A stretch of 64,000 nt of DNA from UBA1309 sp047605645. Lineage in GTDB: Bacteria > Bacteroidota > Bacteroidia > Bacteroidales > Dysgonomonadaceae. The notes beneath the pieces are model-generated. The model ran no database searches and was not told the DNA's origin. It worked only from the letters and a program-made list of their open reading frames with translations. The first letter of the stretch is position 1; every line of letters starts with the position of its first letter. Shown one piece after another: positions 45,028 to 54,443 of this stretch. Position numbers and translations under genes: made by a program. The DNA lies in the NCBI GenBank assembly GCA_047605645.1, contig JASGFJ010000018.1, positions 1 through 64,000 of the forward strand, given 5' to 3'.

Positions 45028-46146
45028 TTATCTTTTTATGAGCATTGTGATTTTGAGACAGATATCAAAGAATACCATTTTCGCATTCACATTTTGCTCA
45101 ATATGTCGTGATGCCAATTCGAGTTCTTCCATAAAATCAACAATATTCCGCTCGTTGATAAATGGAGAAAACTTCATGCCGAACTGCGCTTCTTCTCTGT
45201 TTAAGTATACAATTTCAGGCAGATGAATATTATTCACAAAGTATTCGCGAATCATCTGCTGGCAATACGCCAAAAAGTTCTTTTGTTTTTCGCGACCCAC
45301 TTTGCTCAGGTCTTCTGCTACCACTTTTATCTTCTTTATATTTCGGGAATAGGACGCGCGCATCATCTCAACAAAAAGTTGAAAGAAAAAACGCTGCTCT
45401 TCCGACGTACGTATCAAAGTCAGTGCTTTCACAAAGCTCCCTTTGGCGACATGAGCAACTTCTTCAGCCGTCGCTTCATCCAACTGAAAATTACGAACCA
45501 GTTCATGGGCAATTTCAGCCTTTTCTACCGGACGCACATTCAGCCGCTGGCAACGCGATTGAATCGTAGTCAGCACCATTTCGGGATTGTCCGACACCAA
45601 AAGAAATACAGTATTGGGAGTCGGTTCCTCAATGATTTTCAAAAGTTTATTTGCGGCAACCTCATGTAGTTTTTCCGGAAGCCATACAAGCATGACTTTA
45701 TATTTCCCTTCATAGATCTTCAGGCTCAATTTACGAAGAATCTCATCGCTTTCTTTAGCGTATATCAACCCTTGCGAATTTTCCGCGTGGATATCCGACA
45801 GCCATTGATTATACGAAAAATAAGGAGTTTCCTTCAGCCGGGTTCTCCATTCGGTGATATAATCATCACAAATATCTTTCTTCTCTTTTTTTACAATAGG
45901 AAAGACAAAATGAAGATCCGGATGAACCAGGTGCTGGTATTTGACACAGGAGGCACACACCCCGCAAGAGTCATGCTCGCCGGGATTCTCACAATTCAGA
46001 TATTGTGCATAAGCGAGAGCCAAAGGAAATTTACCAACGCCCTCAGCCCCACAAAACAACTGCGCATGAGGAATATACCCTTCATGCACCGACCTTATCA
46101 GCCGTTGTTTGAGATCTTTATGTCCGACAATATCTTGAAACTGCAC
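45028..46146 (-). CDS. holB: DNA polymerase III delta-prime subunit
   Basis: 372 residues, clamp-loader AAA+ fold. The P-loop is FCGAEGVGKF (31-40), lacking the usual Ser/Thr after Lys, as expected for a non-hydrolysing delta-prime. A zinc module is formed by C52, C61, C64 and C67. The sensor region is LLLV-like (VFLLVSDNPEMVLTTIQSRC, with SRC). The C-terminal collar is from about 240. It loads the sliding clamp with the other clamp-loader subunits. Confidence 0.92.
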   Translation of the reverse strand: MQFQDIVGHKDLKQRLIRSVHEGYIPHAQLFCGAEGVGKFPLALAYAQYLNCENPGEHDSCGVCASCVKYQHLVHPDLHFVFPIVKKEKKDICDDYITEWRTRLKETPYFSYNQWLSDIHAENSQGLIYAKESDEILRKLSLKIYEGKYKVMLVWLPEKLHEVAANKLLKIIEEPTPNTVFLLVSDNPEMVLTTIQSRCQRLNVRPVEKAEIAHELVRNFQLDEATAEEVAHVAKGSFVKALTLIRTSEEQRFFFQLFVEMMRASYSRNIKKIKVVAEDLSKVGREKQKNFLAYCQQMIREYFVNNIHLPEIVYLNREEAQFGMKFSPFINERNIVDFMEELELASRHIEQNVNAKMVFFDICLKITMLIKR

Positions 46147-46205
46147 CTGTTTTTACTTTATTTTTCTTTGTTTTTTCACACAGCCTATCCGCTGAATTTG
46201 TTTGA

Positions 46206-47165
46206 TCAATAAACAGCTTTTGCTATCTGGCGCACACTTTCGGTGGCCATCAGGGAATAAAAATGAAGGCTTGACACGCCGTAGGTAATCAACTCCTGAC
46301 ATTGCTTGATGCCCCATTCGACGCCAACCGCTTTTGCTTCTTCATCCGTCTTACATTTGAGCAGTTCCGAAGCAAGCTCCATGGGAATTTCACTACGGAA
46401 GATACGAGGAAGAACAGTCAATTGTTCACGCGTCACAATCGGTTTTATGCCCGGAATAATGGGGATCGTGATGCCTATCTGCCGACATTTTTCAACAAAA
46501 GAAAAATATTTCTGATTATCGAAAAACATCTGTGTCACCAAATATTCCGCTCCTTGATCCTGCTTTAGCTTGGCATAATACAGATCGGATTCCATATTCG
46601 GAGCCTCTTCATGTTTTTCTGGATAACAAGCCATACCATATTTAAAAGGAGTTTCGAATTTTTCAAAAGTTTCCCCATCGGACGATATCCCCTGATTGAA
46701 GTCGTTGATCTGCTTTTGCAAATCGGAGGCATATTGATTGAAAGTACCTTCGATTTTTGGCCCCGGCTTGTGTGCGTCTCCGCGAAGGAGGAGCAAGTTG
46801 TAAACGCCCAGGAAGTTCAGATCAATCAATGCATATTCGGTCTCTTCACGTGAAAATCCTTTACAAATCATGTGAGGGATTGCCGTGATCCCGTATTTAT
46901 TCTGAATAGCCGCTGCTATAGCAACCGAGCCCGGACGTTTACGAACATTCGTTTTTTTGATTGTCCCATCCGGCATTTCTTTAAAAACATTCTCGCTGTG
47001 ATGCGTGGTAATGTTGATATATTTCGGGTCGAATTCTCTTAATTTATTGATAATATTGAACACCCGCTCGATGCTATTGCCTTTCAGTGGAGGTAAAATT
47101 TCAAAAGAGAACGCGGTGTTTTCACCTTTTATCAGTTCGGTGACAGAAGCTTTATGTAGATTCAT
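46206..47165 (-). CDS. metF: Methylenetetrahydrofolate reductase
   Basis: 319-residue FAD-dependent TIM barrel that reduces 5,10-methylene-THF to 5-methyl-THF for methionine synthesis. Visible features are the N-terminal FSFEILPP with its catalytic Glu, the ITTHHSE-type strand, LLLRGDAHKPG (FAD/folate loop) and TQMFFDNQKYFSF, plus PGIKPI and LHFYS near the end. Length is slightly more than E. coli MetF (296). Lies between rseP and holB. Confidence 0.95.
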   Translation of the reverse strand: MNLHKASVTELIKGENTAFSFEILPPLKGNSIERVFNIINKLREFDPKYINITTHHSENVFKEMPDGTIKKTNVRKRPGSVAIAAAIQNKYGITAIPHMICKGFSREETEYALIDLNFLGVYNLLLLRGDAHKPGPKIEGTFNQYASDLQKQINDFNQGISSDGETFEKFETPFKYGMACYPEKHEEAPNMESDLYYAKLKQDQGAEYLVTQMFFDNQKYFSFVEKCRQIGITIPIIPGIKPIVTREQLTVLPRIFRSEIPMELASELLKCKTDEEAKAVGVEWGIKQCQELITYGVSSLHFYSLMATESVRQIAKAVY

Positions 47166-47197
47166 AGATTCAAATGTATATAATGAAGACCTCTGTA

Positions 47198-48532
47198 TTA
47201 TTTAAAAATAGCCTTAAAGATGTCATTCCCATTGGCATAAAGCAGCAACAGAATAAGCAGAATCATCCCAGCCATAGTGGCGTATTCAACAAATTTCTCG
47301 TTGGGTTTGCGCCGCGTAACAACCTCATAAAGCAAGAACATGACATGCCCTCCATCCAAAGCCGGAATCGGAAGAATATTCATCACCGCGAGAATTACCG
47401 ACAAAAATGCAGTCATAAACCAGAACGCCTGCCAATCCCATTGAGCCGGGAAAAGATTTCCGATAGCGGCAAATCCGCCAAGATTGGAAGCTCCTTCTTT
47501 CGTGAATACAAAACGAAATTGGGCAATATACCCTTCCAGTGTTTCTTTCGCCAGATTGATCCCGGCCGGAAGTGCACCGAAGAAACTGTATTTATCTTCT
47601 TTCAGATCACCCGGATTCAAGGTAGAACCAAAAAATCCCAATGTAGCTGTGCTGTCGATATGCGCCTGAGCTGTTTTGAGTGAATCGCCCCGATAATAAT
47701 CAATCCGGATGTCCTTATTTGTATTTTTCACGATCAAAGCACGCAAATCATTGAATGAGTTGACTTGCACACCGTTCACCTTCACGATACTGTCTCCTTT
47801 CGTCAATCCGCTTTTCTGCGCATTTCCTCCTTCTACAACACTATCAATAACAGCTGTTGTGCGAATCTGATAGGCTATTTTTTTAGAAGCAATAAGACTA
47901 TCGGCAAAATTTGCAGGGATTGCAATCGTAAGCTTTCTTCCATTGCGTTCAACGTCTATACTCTTAGCATCTGCAAAAGCCATATAAGTATTCATATCGA
48001 GGGTCTTATCGAGGTGCATCTTCAATAAGCGTCCATCGGCACTGATAACTTTATCTCCGTCCTGAAAACCAGCTTTTTTTGCTGTCTGGCTAAAGGTCAT
48101 TCCATGCTTCAGATCTTTAAAGTAAACATATCTGTCTCCCCAGCAAAAAACAATCATGGAATAAATAAAAACAGCCAGAATAATATTGAAGGTAACCCCT
48201 CCAATCATTACCAAAAGCCGTTGCCATGCTGGTTTTGAGCGAAATTCCCAAGGCTGCTCGGGTTGTGCCATCTGCTCTTTATCCATGGATTCATCAATCA
48301 TCCCGGCAATTTTCACATACCCGCCCAAAGGCAACCATCCGACACCATATTCCGTGTCGCTTCCCTTCGGTTTAAATTTAAAAAGAGAGAACCAGGGGTC
48401 GAAGAAAAGATAAAATTTTTCTACCCGGATTTTGAACAAGCGGGCAAACAAAAAATGCCCGAACTCATGCACAATCACCAGAATAGACAAACTAAGAATC
48501 AGTTGAAGTGCTTTTATTAAGAAGATTTCCAT
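47198..48532 (-). CDS. rseP: RseP/site-2 intramembrane zinc metalloprotease
   Basis: 444 residues. The active site HEFGH (22-26) lies in the first membrane span and the second zinc ligand region NILPIPALDGGH (about 385-396) in a later one. A periplasmic region carries two PDZ domains (GFQDGDKVISADG; GLTKGDSIVKVNG). It cleaves membrane substrates such as anti-sigma factors or signal peptides. Next to dxr, an arrangement widespread in bacteria. Confidence 0.95.
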   Translation of the reverse strand: MEIFLIKALQLILSLSILVIVHEFGHFLFARLFKIRVEKFYLFFDPWFSLFKFKPKGSDTEYGVGWLPLGGYVKIAGMIDESMDKEQMAQPEQPWEFRSKPAWQRLLVMIGGVTFNIILAVFIYSMIVFCWGDRYVYFKDLKHGMTFSQTAKKAGFQDGDKVISADGRLLKMHLDKTLDMNTYMAFADAKSIDVERNGRKLTIAIPANFADSLIASKKIAYQIRTTAVIDSVVEGGNAQKSGLTKGDSIVKVNGVQVNSFNDLRALIVKNTNKDIRIDYYRGDSLKTAQAHIDSTATLGFFGSTLNPGDLKEDKYSFFGALPAGINLAKETLEGYIAQFRFVFTKEGASNLGGFAAIGNLFPAQWDWQAFWFMTAFLSVILAVMNILPIPALDGGHVMFLLYEVVTRRKPNEKFVEYATMAGMILLILLLLYANGNDIFKAIFK

Positions 48533-48551
48533 TCTATTGTTATCAGTATAT

Positions 48552-49721
48552 TTATTTTGTAATTAATTCGTTTGCTATGCGGCGCGACTCGGCATCCGTC
48601 TGCACATAATCTTCATAGGTAGGAGATGACACAAATGAAACTTTTTGCATTGTCTGCTCGAGAATATCACTCATTTCCAGAAAACCTGTTTTATCTTGCA
48701 GAAATGCAGCCACCGCAATTTCATTGGCTGCATTCAGCACACAAGGCATATTTCCTCCTTTGGCAATAGCCTGATAGGCAAAACTCAGATTTCGGAATGT
48801 ATTTAAATCAGGTTCTTCGAATGTAAGCGTATTCAATTTAAAAAAATCAATCCGCTCAAAATCACTTTTTATCCTGTTTGGGTAAGTCAGGGCATACTGT
48901 ATGGGCAAATGCATATCAGGCATTCCCAATTGAGCAATCACAGACGCATCTTCAAACTGAATCATCGAATGAACGATGGATTGAGGATGGACAAGCACCT
49001 GAATCTGTTCCGGTTGAACCCCAAACAACCATTTTGCTTCAATCATTTCGAATCCTTTATTCATCATGGAAGCAGAATCGATAGTCACTTTGGCACCCAT
49101 ACTCCAATTGGGATGTTTCAAAGCATCTATCTTGGTCACATGAAGCAATTCCTCCCTTTTCTTTCCACGAAACGGGCCTCCGGAAGCTGTCAGAAGAATT
49201 TTCTCAATAGCACTGCGTTCGCCATTCAAACATTGAAAGATGGCAGAATGTTCGGAATCGACAGGAAGAATAGGCACTTTGTATTCGATAGCCAATGCCG
49301 AGATCAATTCTCCAGCTACAACCAACGTTTCTTTGTTGGCCAGCGCAATGGCTTTTCCAGCCTTAATGGCATGAATTGTCGGCTTCAACCCCGAATAACC
49401 GACTAATGCAGTCAGCACAATATCAACAGGGCCACTTTCCGCAACTTGTGCAATCGCATCGGTACCGGCCCAAACTTTAATGGGTAAATCCGCCAGAGCA
49501 TCACAAAGCTGAGGATAAAGCTCCTCATTCGCTATCACGACCACGTCGGGAAGAAACTCTCTCGCCTGCCTGATGAGCAAATCCACCTGATTGTTTGCCG
49601 TCAGCGCATAGGCCTCAAAAAGGTCGGCATTATTCCGTATGACATCTAAGGTCTGGGTTCCAATGGAGCCCGTTGAACCTAGAATTGCTATTTTTCTTTT
49701 AGTCGAATTTTCTATATCCAT
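48552..49721 (-). CDS. dxr: 1-deoxy-D-xylulose 5-phosphate reductoisomerase
   Basis: 389 residues from MDIENSTKRKIAILG (49721). The frame extends further upstream into the neighbouring gene, but the family starts here. NADPH-binding GSTGSIGTQ is at 15-23. Metal-binding PVDSEHSAIFQ and the flexible loop with LTASGGPFRGK and HPNWSMGAKVTIDSA are intact. It commits DXP to the MEP isoprenoid route. The product DXP also feeds vitamin B6 synthesis, where pdxB acts. Located 19 bases upstream of rseP. Confidence 0.96.
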   Translation of the reverse strand: MDIENSTKRKIAILGSTGSIGTQTLDVIRNNADLFEAYALTANNQVDLLIRQAREFLPDVVVIANEELYPQLCDALADLPIKVWAGTDAIAQVAESGPVDIVLTALVGYSGLKPTIHAIKAGKAIALANKETLVVAGELISALAIEYKVPILPVDSEHSAIFQCLNGERSAIEKILLTASGGPFRGKKREELLHVTKIDALKHPNWSMGAKVTIDSASMMNKGFEMIEAKWLFGVQPEQIQVLVHPQSIVHSMIQFEDASVIAQLGMPDMHLPIQYALTYPNRIKSDFERIDFFKLNTLTFEEPDLNTFRNLSFAYQAIAKGGNMPCVLNAANEIAVAAFLQDKTGFLEMSDILEQTMQKVSFVSSPTYEDYVQTDAESRRIANELITK

Positions 49722-49735
49722 TACGAATGTTTCAA

Positions 49736-50614
49736 TCAAAAAGATACATAAGACTCCGGATTCACCGGATTGCCTTTGTACCATAACTCAAAGTGAAGCC
49801 CTTTTTTACCGGACTCATCTCCTGCATTGCCAACCAATGCAATTGCTTCTCCGGTGCGAACTTTTTCACCGGTTTTTTTCAGGAGCAACTCATTGCGTTT
49901 ATATATCGACACGAAACCGTTACCATGCTGTATTTGAAGAATATACCCGTCATAAGGATCAAATCCGGAGAAAATTACAGTTCCCTCCAATACAGCGACA
50001 ACAGGTTCTTTTGAAGCAGCTGCCACATCCACTCCAAACTGATTGACAGAGGGGTTAAATCGCGATGTAACCAAGCCTTTGAGAGGTTTGAAGAAAATAG
50101 CGTCTTCTGCCATCGACTTCTTACCATCCGCCGCATTGGCCGACAAATTATAACTCTCTTCCTGTTGATATCGTTCTACAAATTTCTGTTCATTTTCAGT
50201 CTTTTGCAATGATTTATCATTCTCCGATATCACAAGAGGCTCTTCTGCCTTAACAGAATCCAGTGTTATTTTCCCCAGCAAGGCGGCTCTGATATTTTCA
50301 ATATAAACATGCTGCCGCTGCATTTGTTGCTCTAAAGAATCAATTATAATTGCATTTTTCAAAGCAGAATGACTGATTTCTGCGTCTGAATAGCCGGGTA
50401 AATAATTCCGGATAGGCGTAGAAACAATCACAATGGCTGTCAAAGCGATCAAGGTCACGGCAAAGACAAAGAGCAATACCACTCCGTAAAAGATAGAGGA
50501 TTGCACACGTGCCACCTCTTCAAGAGTGTTCTCATTCATAATGGAAAGCCTGTATTTAAAATGCAGCCTTTTCCAAAAATTATGTTTTTCTTTCTCTTTT
50601 TTCGCTCTCGCCAT
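49736..50614 (-). CDS. M23/LytM-like envelope protein, probably non-catalytic
   Basis: 292 residues. A basic cytosolic start (1-40), one membrane span (about 42-66), a helical stalk, then a C-terminal LytM domain (about 195-292). Two canonical metal/catalytic histidines are missing: the HxGxD motif reads QFGVD and YxHL reads YKRN, although LHFEL is retained. This suggests a degenerate regulator of cell-wall hydrolases like EnvC or NlpD rather than an enzyme. First gene of the run to gldH; a TAAATTTG element lies upstream. Confidence 0.85.
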   Translation of the reverse strand: MARAKKEKEKHNFWKRLHFKYRLSIMNENTLEEVARVQSSIFYGVVLLFVFAVTLIALTAIVIVSTPIRNYLPGYSDAEISHSALKNAIIIDSLEQQMQRQHVYIENIRAALLGKITLDSVKAEEPLVISENDKSLQKTENEQKFVERYQQEESYNLSANAADGKKSMAEDAIFFKPLKGLVTSRFNPSVNQFGVDVAAASKEPVVAVLEGTVIFSGFDPYDGYILQIQHGNGFVSIYKRNELLLKKTGEKVRTGEAIALVGNAGDESGKKGLHFELWYKGNPVNPESYVSF

Positions 50615-50692
50615 GTACTCTGTTTTGTTCCACCGGCGTCCTTAATACAGGAGACCGAAAGCATGAGCCACAGATTCACGCCTTTTAATGGG

Positions 50693-50700
50693 CAAATTTA
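50693..50700 (-). promoter_or_regulatory. -7 element for the M23-dxr-rseP run
   Basis: Minus-strand TAAATTTG, about 80 bases before the start codon. The -33 region is only T-rich. Confidence 0.5.
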
Positions 50701-50941
50701 AGAAAATAAGAAGTATAAAAAAATAGCAATTCGCTGAAACTAATTATATTTTGCAATAAATAGGAAGTTGGCGAATAAATTAAAAAAATTGACAAAAAGC
50801 TATAAATCATGTCATTTATCCCCAAATACAGATTCGAATAAAAGTCTTATCGACTAATATTTTAGAGATTTATATAAGGTAACATTTTATCAATAAAATC
50901 ATTATTTTAGAACAAATGGTGTAAAATATTGAGTTTTTGAT

Positions 50942-50949
50942 TAATTTTG
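50942..50949 (+). promoter_or_regulatory. -7 element of the serine palmitoyltransferase gene
   Basis: TAATTTTG fits TAnnTTTG, 78 bases before the ATG. No consensus -33 partner is seen. Confidence 0.5.
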
Positions 50950-51026
50950 CGCCTTGTATTTAAAATCCTCTGACAGAAACCGGGAGGATGGATTAATGCG
51001 AATATTACCTATTTTATATAACTCCA

Positions 51027-52247
51027 ATGAGCTTATTAAGAGATAAGTTGTACAAGTACGATGCTGCGCGTAATGCAAGAGCAGCAGGCATCTACCCTTA
51101 CGCAAAAGCGATCGAAAGCGATCAGGATACCGAAGTTACCATAAATGGCAAGAGAGTATTAATGTTTGGCTCAAATGCTTATTTGGGATTAACCAATCAC
51201 CCGAAGGTGAAAGAAGCCGCTATTGCAGCTATCAAAAAATACGGAACCGGAATGGCCGGCTCGCGCCACCTGAACGGAACACTCGACATCCACATCGCAT
51301 TGGAAAAAAAATTAGCCAAATTTGTAGGAAAAGAGGATGCGATCATGTATTCCACAGGATTCAATACCAATCAAGGTGTACTTTCCTGTGTAACCGGTCG
51401 TGAAGACTTTATTATCTGGGATGAATTAAACCATGCTTCTATCATTGAGGGGCTTCGACTTTCATTCTCTACCAAATACAAATATCGCCACAATGATATG
51501 GAATCGCTCGAAAAACAACTTCAGCGATGCGACCCGGACAAAGTAAAACTTATCGTCATGGACGGAGTTTTCAGCATGGAAGGCGATGTAGCGAAATTAC
51601 CCGAGATTGTTCAACTTGCAAAAAAATACAATGCAAGTGTAATGGTCGACGAAGCGCATAGCCTCGGCGTTCTGGGAACAAACTTCGACGGAAGAGGATT
51701 AGTCAGCCAATGCGGACTTGTCGATGACGTAGAACTTATCATGGGAACATTCAGCAAATCCCTGGCTTCCATCGGAGGATTTATCGCCGGTGATCCAACG
51801 ACTCTCGATTATCTGCGCCACAACTCACGCGAATACATTTTCACAGCAAGTGCTACACCTTCTGCAACTGCTGCCGCGAGTGCCGCTTTGGACATTCTGA
51901 TTGCAGAACCCGAACGGGTAAAAAATCTGTGGGATATCACCCACTATGCCTTGGATGGTTTTCGTGAAATGGGTTGTGAAATCGGCCACACCTCTACTCC
52001 TATCATCCCGTTGTTTATTCGTGACAACGACAAAACGTTCATCATCACGAAACGGTTGTTTGAAGAAGGTATATTTGTGAATCCGGTAGTTTCTCCGGCT
52101 GTAGCTCCGACAGACACACTAATCCGTTTCTCATTGATGGCTACACACAACAAAGCACAAATCGACATCGCATTTGCGAAAATCTACAAAGTCTTCCGGG
52201 AAATGGATGTAGTTCCCGAAAACAAGGCTTTTGCCAGCAAATTTTGA
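51027..52247 (+). CDS. spt: Serine palmitoyltransferase (alpha-oxoamine synthase)
   Basis: 406 residues of the AONS family. The PLP lysine is K244 in GTFSKSLASIGG, with D208 and H211 in VMVDEAHSLG and the stacking H136 in WDELNHASI. KBL and AONS paralogues share these, but the LFGSNAYLGL-like start, overall length and the known universal occurrence in Bacteroidales support SPT. It condenses serine with acyl-CoA to start sphingolipid synthesis. Monocistronic with a strong terminator. Confidence 0.88.
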   Translation: MSLLRDKLYKYDAARNARAAGIYPYAKAIESDQDTEVTINGKRVLMFGSNAYLGLTNHPKVKEAAIAAIKKYGTGMAGSRHLNGTLDIHIALEKKLAKFVGKEDAIMYSTGFNTNQGVLSCVTGREDFIIWDELNHASIIEGLRLSFSTKYKYRHNDMESLEKQLQRCDPDKVKLIVMDGVFSMEGDVAKLPEIVQLAKKYNASVMVDEAHSLGVLGTNFDGRGLVSQCGLVDDVELIMGTFSKSLASIGGFIAGDPTTLDYLRHNSREYIFTASATPSATAAASAALDILIAEPERVKNLWDITHYALDGFREMGCEIGHTSTPIIPLFIRDNDKTFIITKRLFEEGIFVNPVVSPAVAPTDTLIRFSLMATHNKAQIDIAFAKIYKVFREMDVVPENKAFASKF

Positions 52248-52271
52248 TAGTTAATTATACAAATTCATACT

Positions 52272-52316
52272 AAAAGCCGCTCTCTGACGTTCAAGATAAG
52301 AGAGCGGCTTTTTTAT
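52272..52316 (+). terminator. Terminator of spt
   Basis: 14-bp stem AAAAGCCGCTCTCT (52272-52285) / AGAGAGCGGCTTTT (52299-52312) followed by T residues. Confidence 0.9.
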
Positions 52317-52352
52317 TTTGTCCGTTTTCATTCATCTGATATACAACCATCC

Positions 52353-53666
52353 ATGAAGCGAATTCTATTTTTCCTCACATTTATTCTGTATTATGCATCT
52401 TCCTTCGCCCAATACAGTATCAATGGCACTGTCTATACTTATCCTGTCAGTGCCAGTACAGGACTTCAAGCTGTGTATATCGCCAACGGACTTTCTGCCG
52501 TCACAATCAGCTACACAGCAGCAAGCACATCTTCGGTAAAATGGTATTCCTATACTTCCGCTATTTCTTCCAAATCGGATGTCAGTGCATCGGATATTGC
52601 AACGACAAACAACGGCTCAACAATCACATACAGCATCACGGCTCCGGAAGACGGAACCGGCTACCTGGTTGAAGTTGACGGAAACTTAAAACCAGCCCTT
52701 TGGATGATAGATTACAGCAAACACATACCAACCATAGATCATATCACAGCCACGGCAAGCAGCGATTGCAACAACAAAAGCGTAGCTATTTCTGTGGATA
52801 AATCGGAAAACCTGACCTATTATAGTATTGCCGGAGTTAGCGGAACAGTGAGTCTGTATTATAAAATTCAATACAATAAACAAAGCTGGAATGATACCTC
52901 CGAAAGTTTTGTCTCATCAATATACACCTCGGACTGGAAAACAATAAACAACAAATTTTATGTGGATGCTCCGCTGATGGATACCAGGTTTATTATTACC
53001 GGAGACCAAATAGCAGACCAACTGGGCATAAGCCAATCGGTGTCTTCAGATACTTACATCGAAAAGTTCACAGAAGCACACATGATAACCAAACAGACAG
53101 CCCATAACAGTGAGAACGAAATCGACTCTGTCGGGAGTAACGGACTGGGAGGCTCGGCTCCCGCAGAAATCACCTTTAAAGGAATCGGAAATGAGCCGAC
53201 TACCGCATATTACGAATGGACAATCTATAAAAAAAGCGATCTTAAAAACTGGATTGCACGATACAACGATCAAAATATTTCGTATACATTCAGTAACGCA
53301 GGCAACTACATTGTGTATCTGGAAACCACCAATCAGGAATCAACCTGCAAGGATACAGCTTCTGTTGAGTTCAGCATATCCGAATCTTTTCTGGATCTGC
53401 CTAATTATTTCACACCCAATGCATCCGAAGGAGTGAATGATATCTACAAAGTATCCTACAAATCACTTGTCAGCTTCAAAGCTACGATTATGAACCGCTG
53501 GGGCAACAAAATCTATCAATGGACAGATCCCTCGCAAGGATGGGACGGAAAATACAACGGAAGATATGTTTCACCCGGCGTTTATTACATTTCTGTGATA
53601 GCCAAAGGTTCTGACGGGATTTTATATAAACGGGGCAGAGACATAAATATTCTGACTACTCCATAA
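52353..53666 (+). CDS. Secreted protein with T9SS type-B (CHU_C) C-terminal sorting domain
   Basis: 437 residues. Signal peptide 1-19 (MKRILFFLTFILYYASSFA). The middle is beta-rich with an Ig/PKD-like module near 265-340 (ISYTFSNAGNYIVYLETTN). The C-terminal about 345-437 has NYFTPNASEGVNDIYKV, ATIMNRWGNKIYQW, GWDGKYNGRYVSPGVYYISV and a final VKRGRDI-like strand: the gliding-motility-associated C-terminal domain recognised by the type IX secretion system. Surface or secreted location is predicted; the function of the passenger is unknown. Confidence 0.85.
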   Translation: MKRILFFLTFILYYASSFAQYSINGTVYTYPVSASTGLQAVYIANGLSAVTISYTAASTSSVKWYSYTSAISSKSDVSASDIATTNNGSTITYSITAPEDGTGYLVEVDGNLKPALWMIDYSKHIPTIDHITATASSDCNNKSVAISVDKSENLTYYSIAGVSGTVSLYYKIQYNKQSWNDTSESFVSSIYTSDWKTINNKFYVDAPLMDTRFIITGDQIADQLGISQSVSSDTYIEKFTEAHMITKQTAHNSENEIDSVGSNGLGGSAPAEITFKGIGNEPTTAYYEWTIYKKSDLKNWIARYNDQNISYTFSNAGNYIVYLETTNQESTCKDTASVEFSISESFLDLPNYFTPNASEGVNDIYKVSYKSLVSFKATIMNRWGNKIYQWTDPSQGWDGKYNGRYVSPGVYYISVIAKGSDGILYKRGRDINILTTP

Positions 53667-53691
53667 AAAGGTTTTTCATCATGAAAAGGTA

Positions 53692-53720
53692 TTGTAATCT
53701 TAAAAAAAATTGTACTTTTG
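53692..53720 (+). promoter_or_regulatory. Promoter of the tRNA pair
   Basis: TTG at 53692-53694, an 18-nt spacer, TACTTTTG at 53713-53720, 17 bases before the first tRNA. Confidence 0.65.
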
Positions 53721-53736
53721 TGCACGGTTTGAAAAA

Positions 53737-53809
53737 GCCTCTTTAGCTCAGTTGGTAGAGCAATTCATTCGTAATGAATAGGTCGTGGGTTCGAGTCCCA
53801 TGAGAGGCT
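53737..53809 (+). tRNA. tRNA-Thr (anticodon CGT)
   Basis: Complete cloverleaf: acceptor GCCTCTT / GAGAGGC with one G-T pair, D arm AGCTCAGTTGGTAGAGC, anticodon stem ATTCA / TGAAT with loop TTCGTAA (CGT, reads ACG), T arm GTGGG-TTCGAGT-CCCAT. CCA is not encoded. Confidence 0.96.
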
Positions 53810-53821
53810 CAAAATACAGAT

Positions 53822-53893
53822 GGCCCTGTAGTTTAATGGATAAAATAAAGGATTCCGGTTCCTTCGATATGGGTTCGATTCCCTTCAGGGTCA
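53822..53893 (+). tRNA. tRNA-Arg (anticodon CCG)
   Basis: Acceptor GGCCCTG / CAGGGTC, anticodon stem AAGGA / TCCTT with loop TTCCGGT (CCG, reads CGG), and T loop TTCGATT. It is 12 bases after tRNA-Thr, so co-transcribed. CCA is not encoded. Confidence 0.95.
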
Positions 53894-53900
53894 CAACATG

Positions 53901-53939
53901 AAACGCTAATTGATTAAAAAATAATCTTTTAGCGTTTTT
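53901..53939 (+). terminator. Terminator of the tRNA pair
   Basis: AAACGCTAA (53901-53909) pairs with TTAGCGTTT (53929-53937), then T residues. Confidence 0.75.
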
Positions 53940-54443
53940 CTTTTTATCCTTACTTCCAGCTTAGAAGAAAACGATTCAAATCGCAAAATAGGAAGGAACT
54001 TATTCTGTAAGCTATGAAAAACGTGTAATATATAAATGGAATACACAAATATGATGATTACACATTCGTCTACCAATAAACCATTATATCCAATAAATTC
54101 TGAAACGGATAACTATCGACAATCCACGCCCTACAAACACCTTGTTTTTCACGTATTAAAACGGCATTGATTCTTGTAAACACCCCATAGTCATCTCTAG
54201 CGATTACTTATTGATTATCAATTCTATATATAAAATTTCATCAGTATAAGAAAAGATATTTTCGTACGAAAGGCAACTATTGCAGAAGAGAAGGTATCTT
54301 TCATTACGCACCATTATTCTACAATGATAAAAAAGAGTATGCGGTACCTGTATTATCATCCAGGATGACAGTATCTCATAAGAAGAGTACTTTACCTTTT
54401 CCTCTCATTTATGAAGACAGTACCCCAAAAAACTTTTCAAAAA
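53940..54443. other. Gene-free AT-rich stretch
   Basis: About 500 bases between the tRNA terminator and the nitroreductase gene. No coding frame, RNA fold or repeat is evident. Confidence 0.5.

Larger units (their letters stand above)
50615..51026. other. Divergent intergenic region M23-like gene / serine palmitoyltransferase
   Basis: 412 bases without a gene. It contains the minus-strand promoter element at 50693-50700 and the plus-strand element at 50942-50949. The middle is AT-rich, with no riboswitch-like structure visible. Confidence 0.55.
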
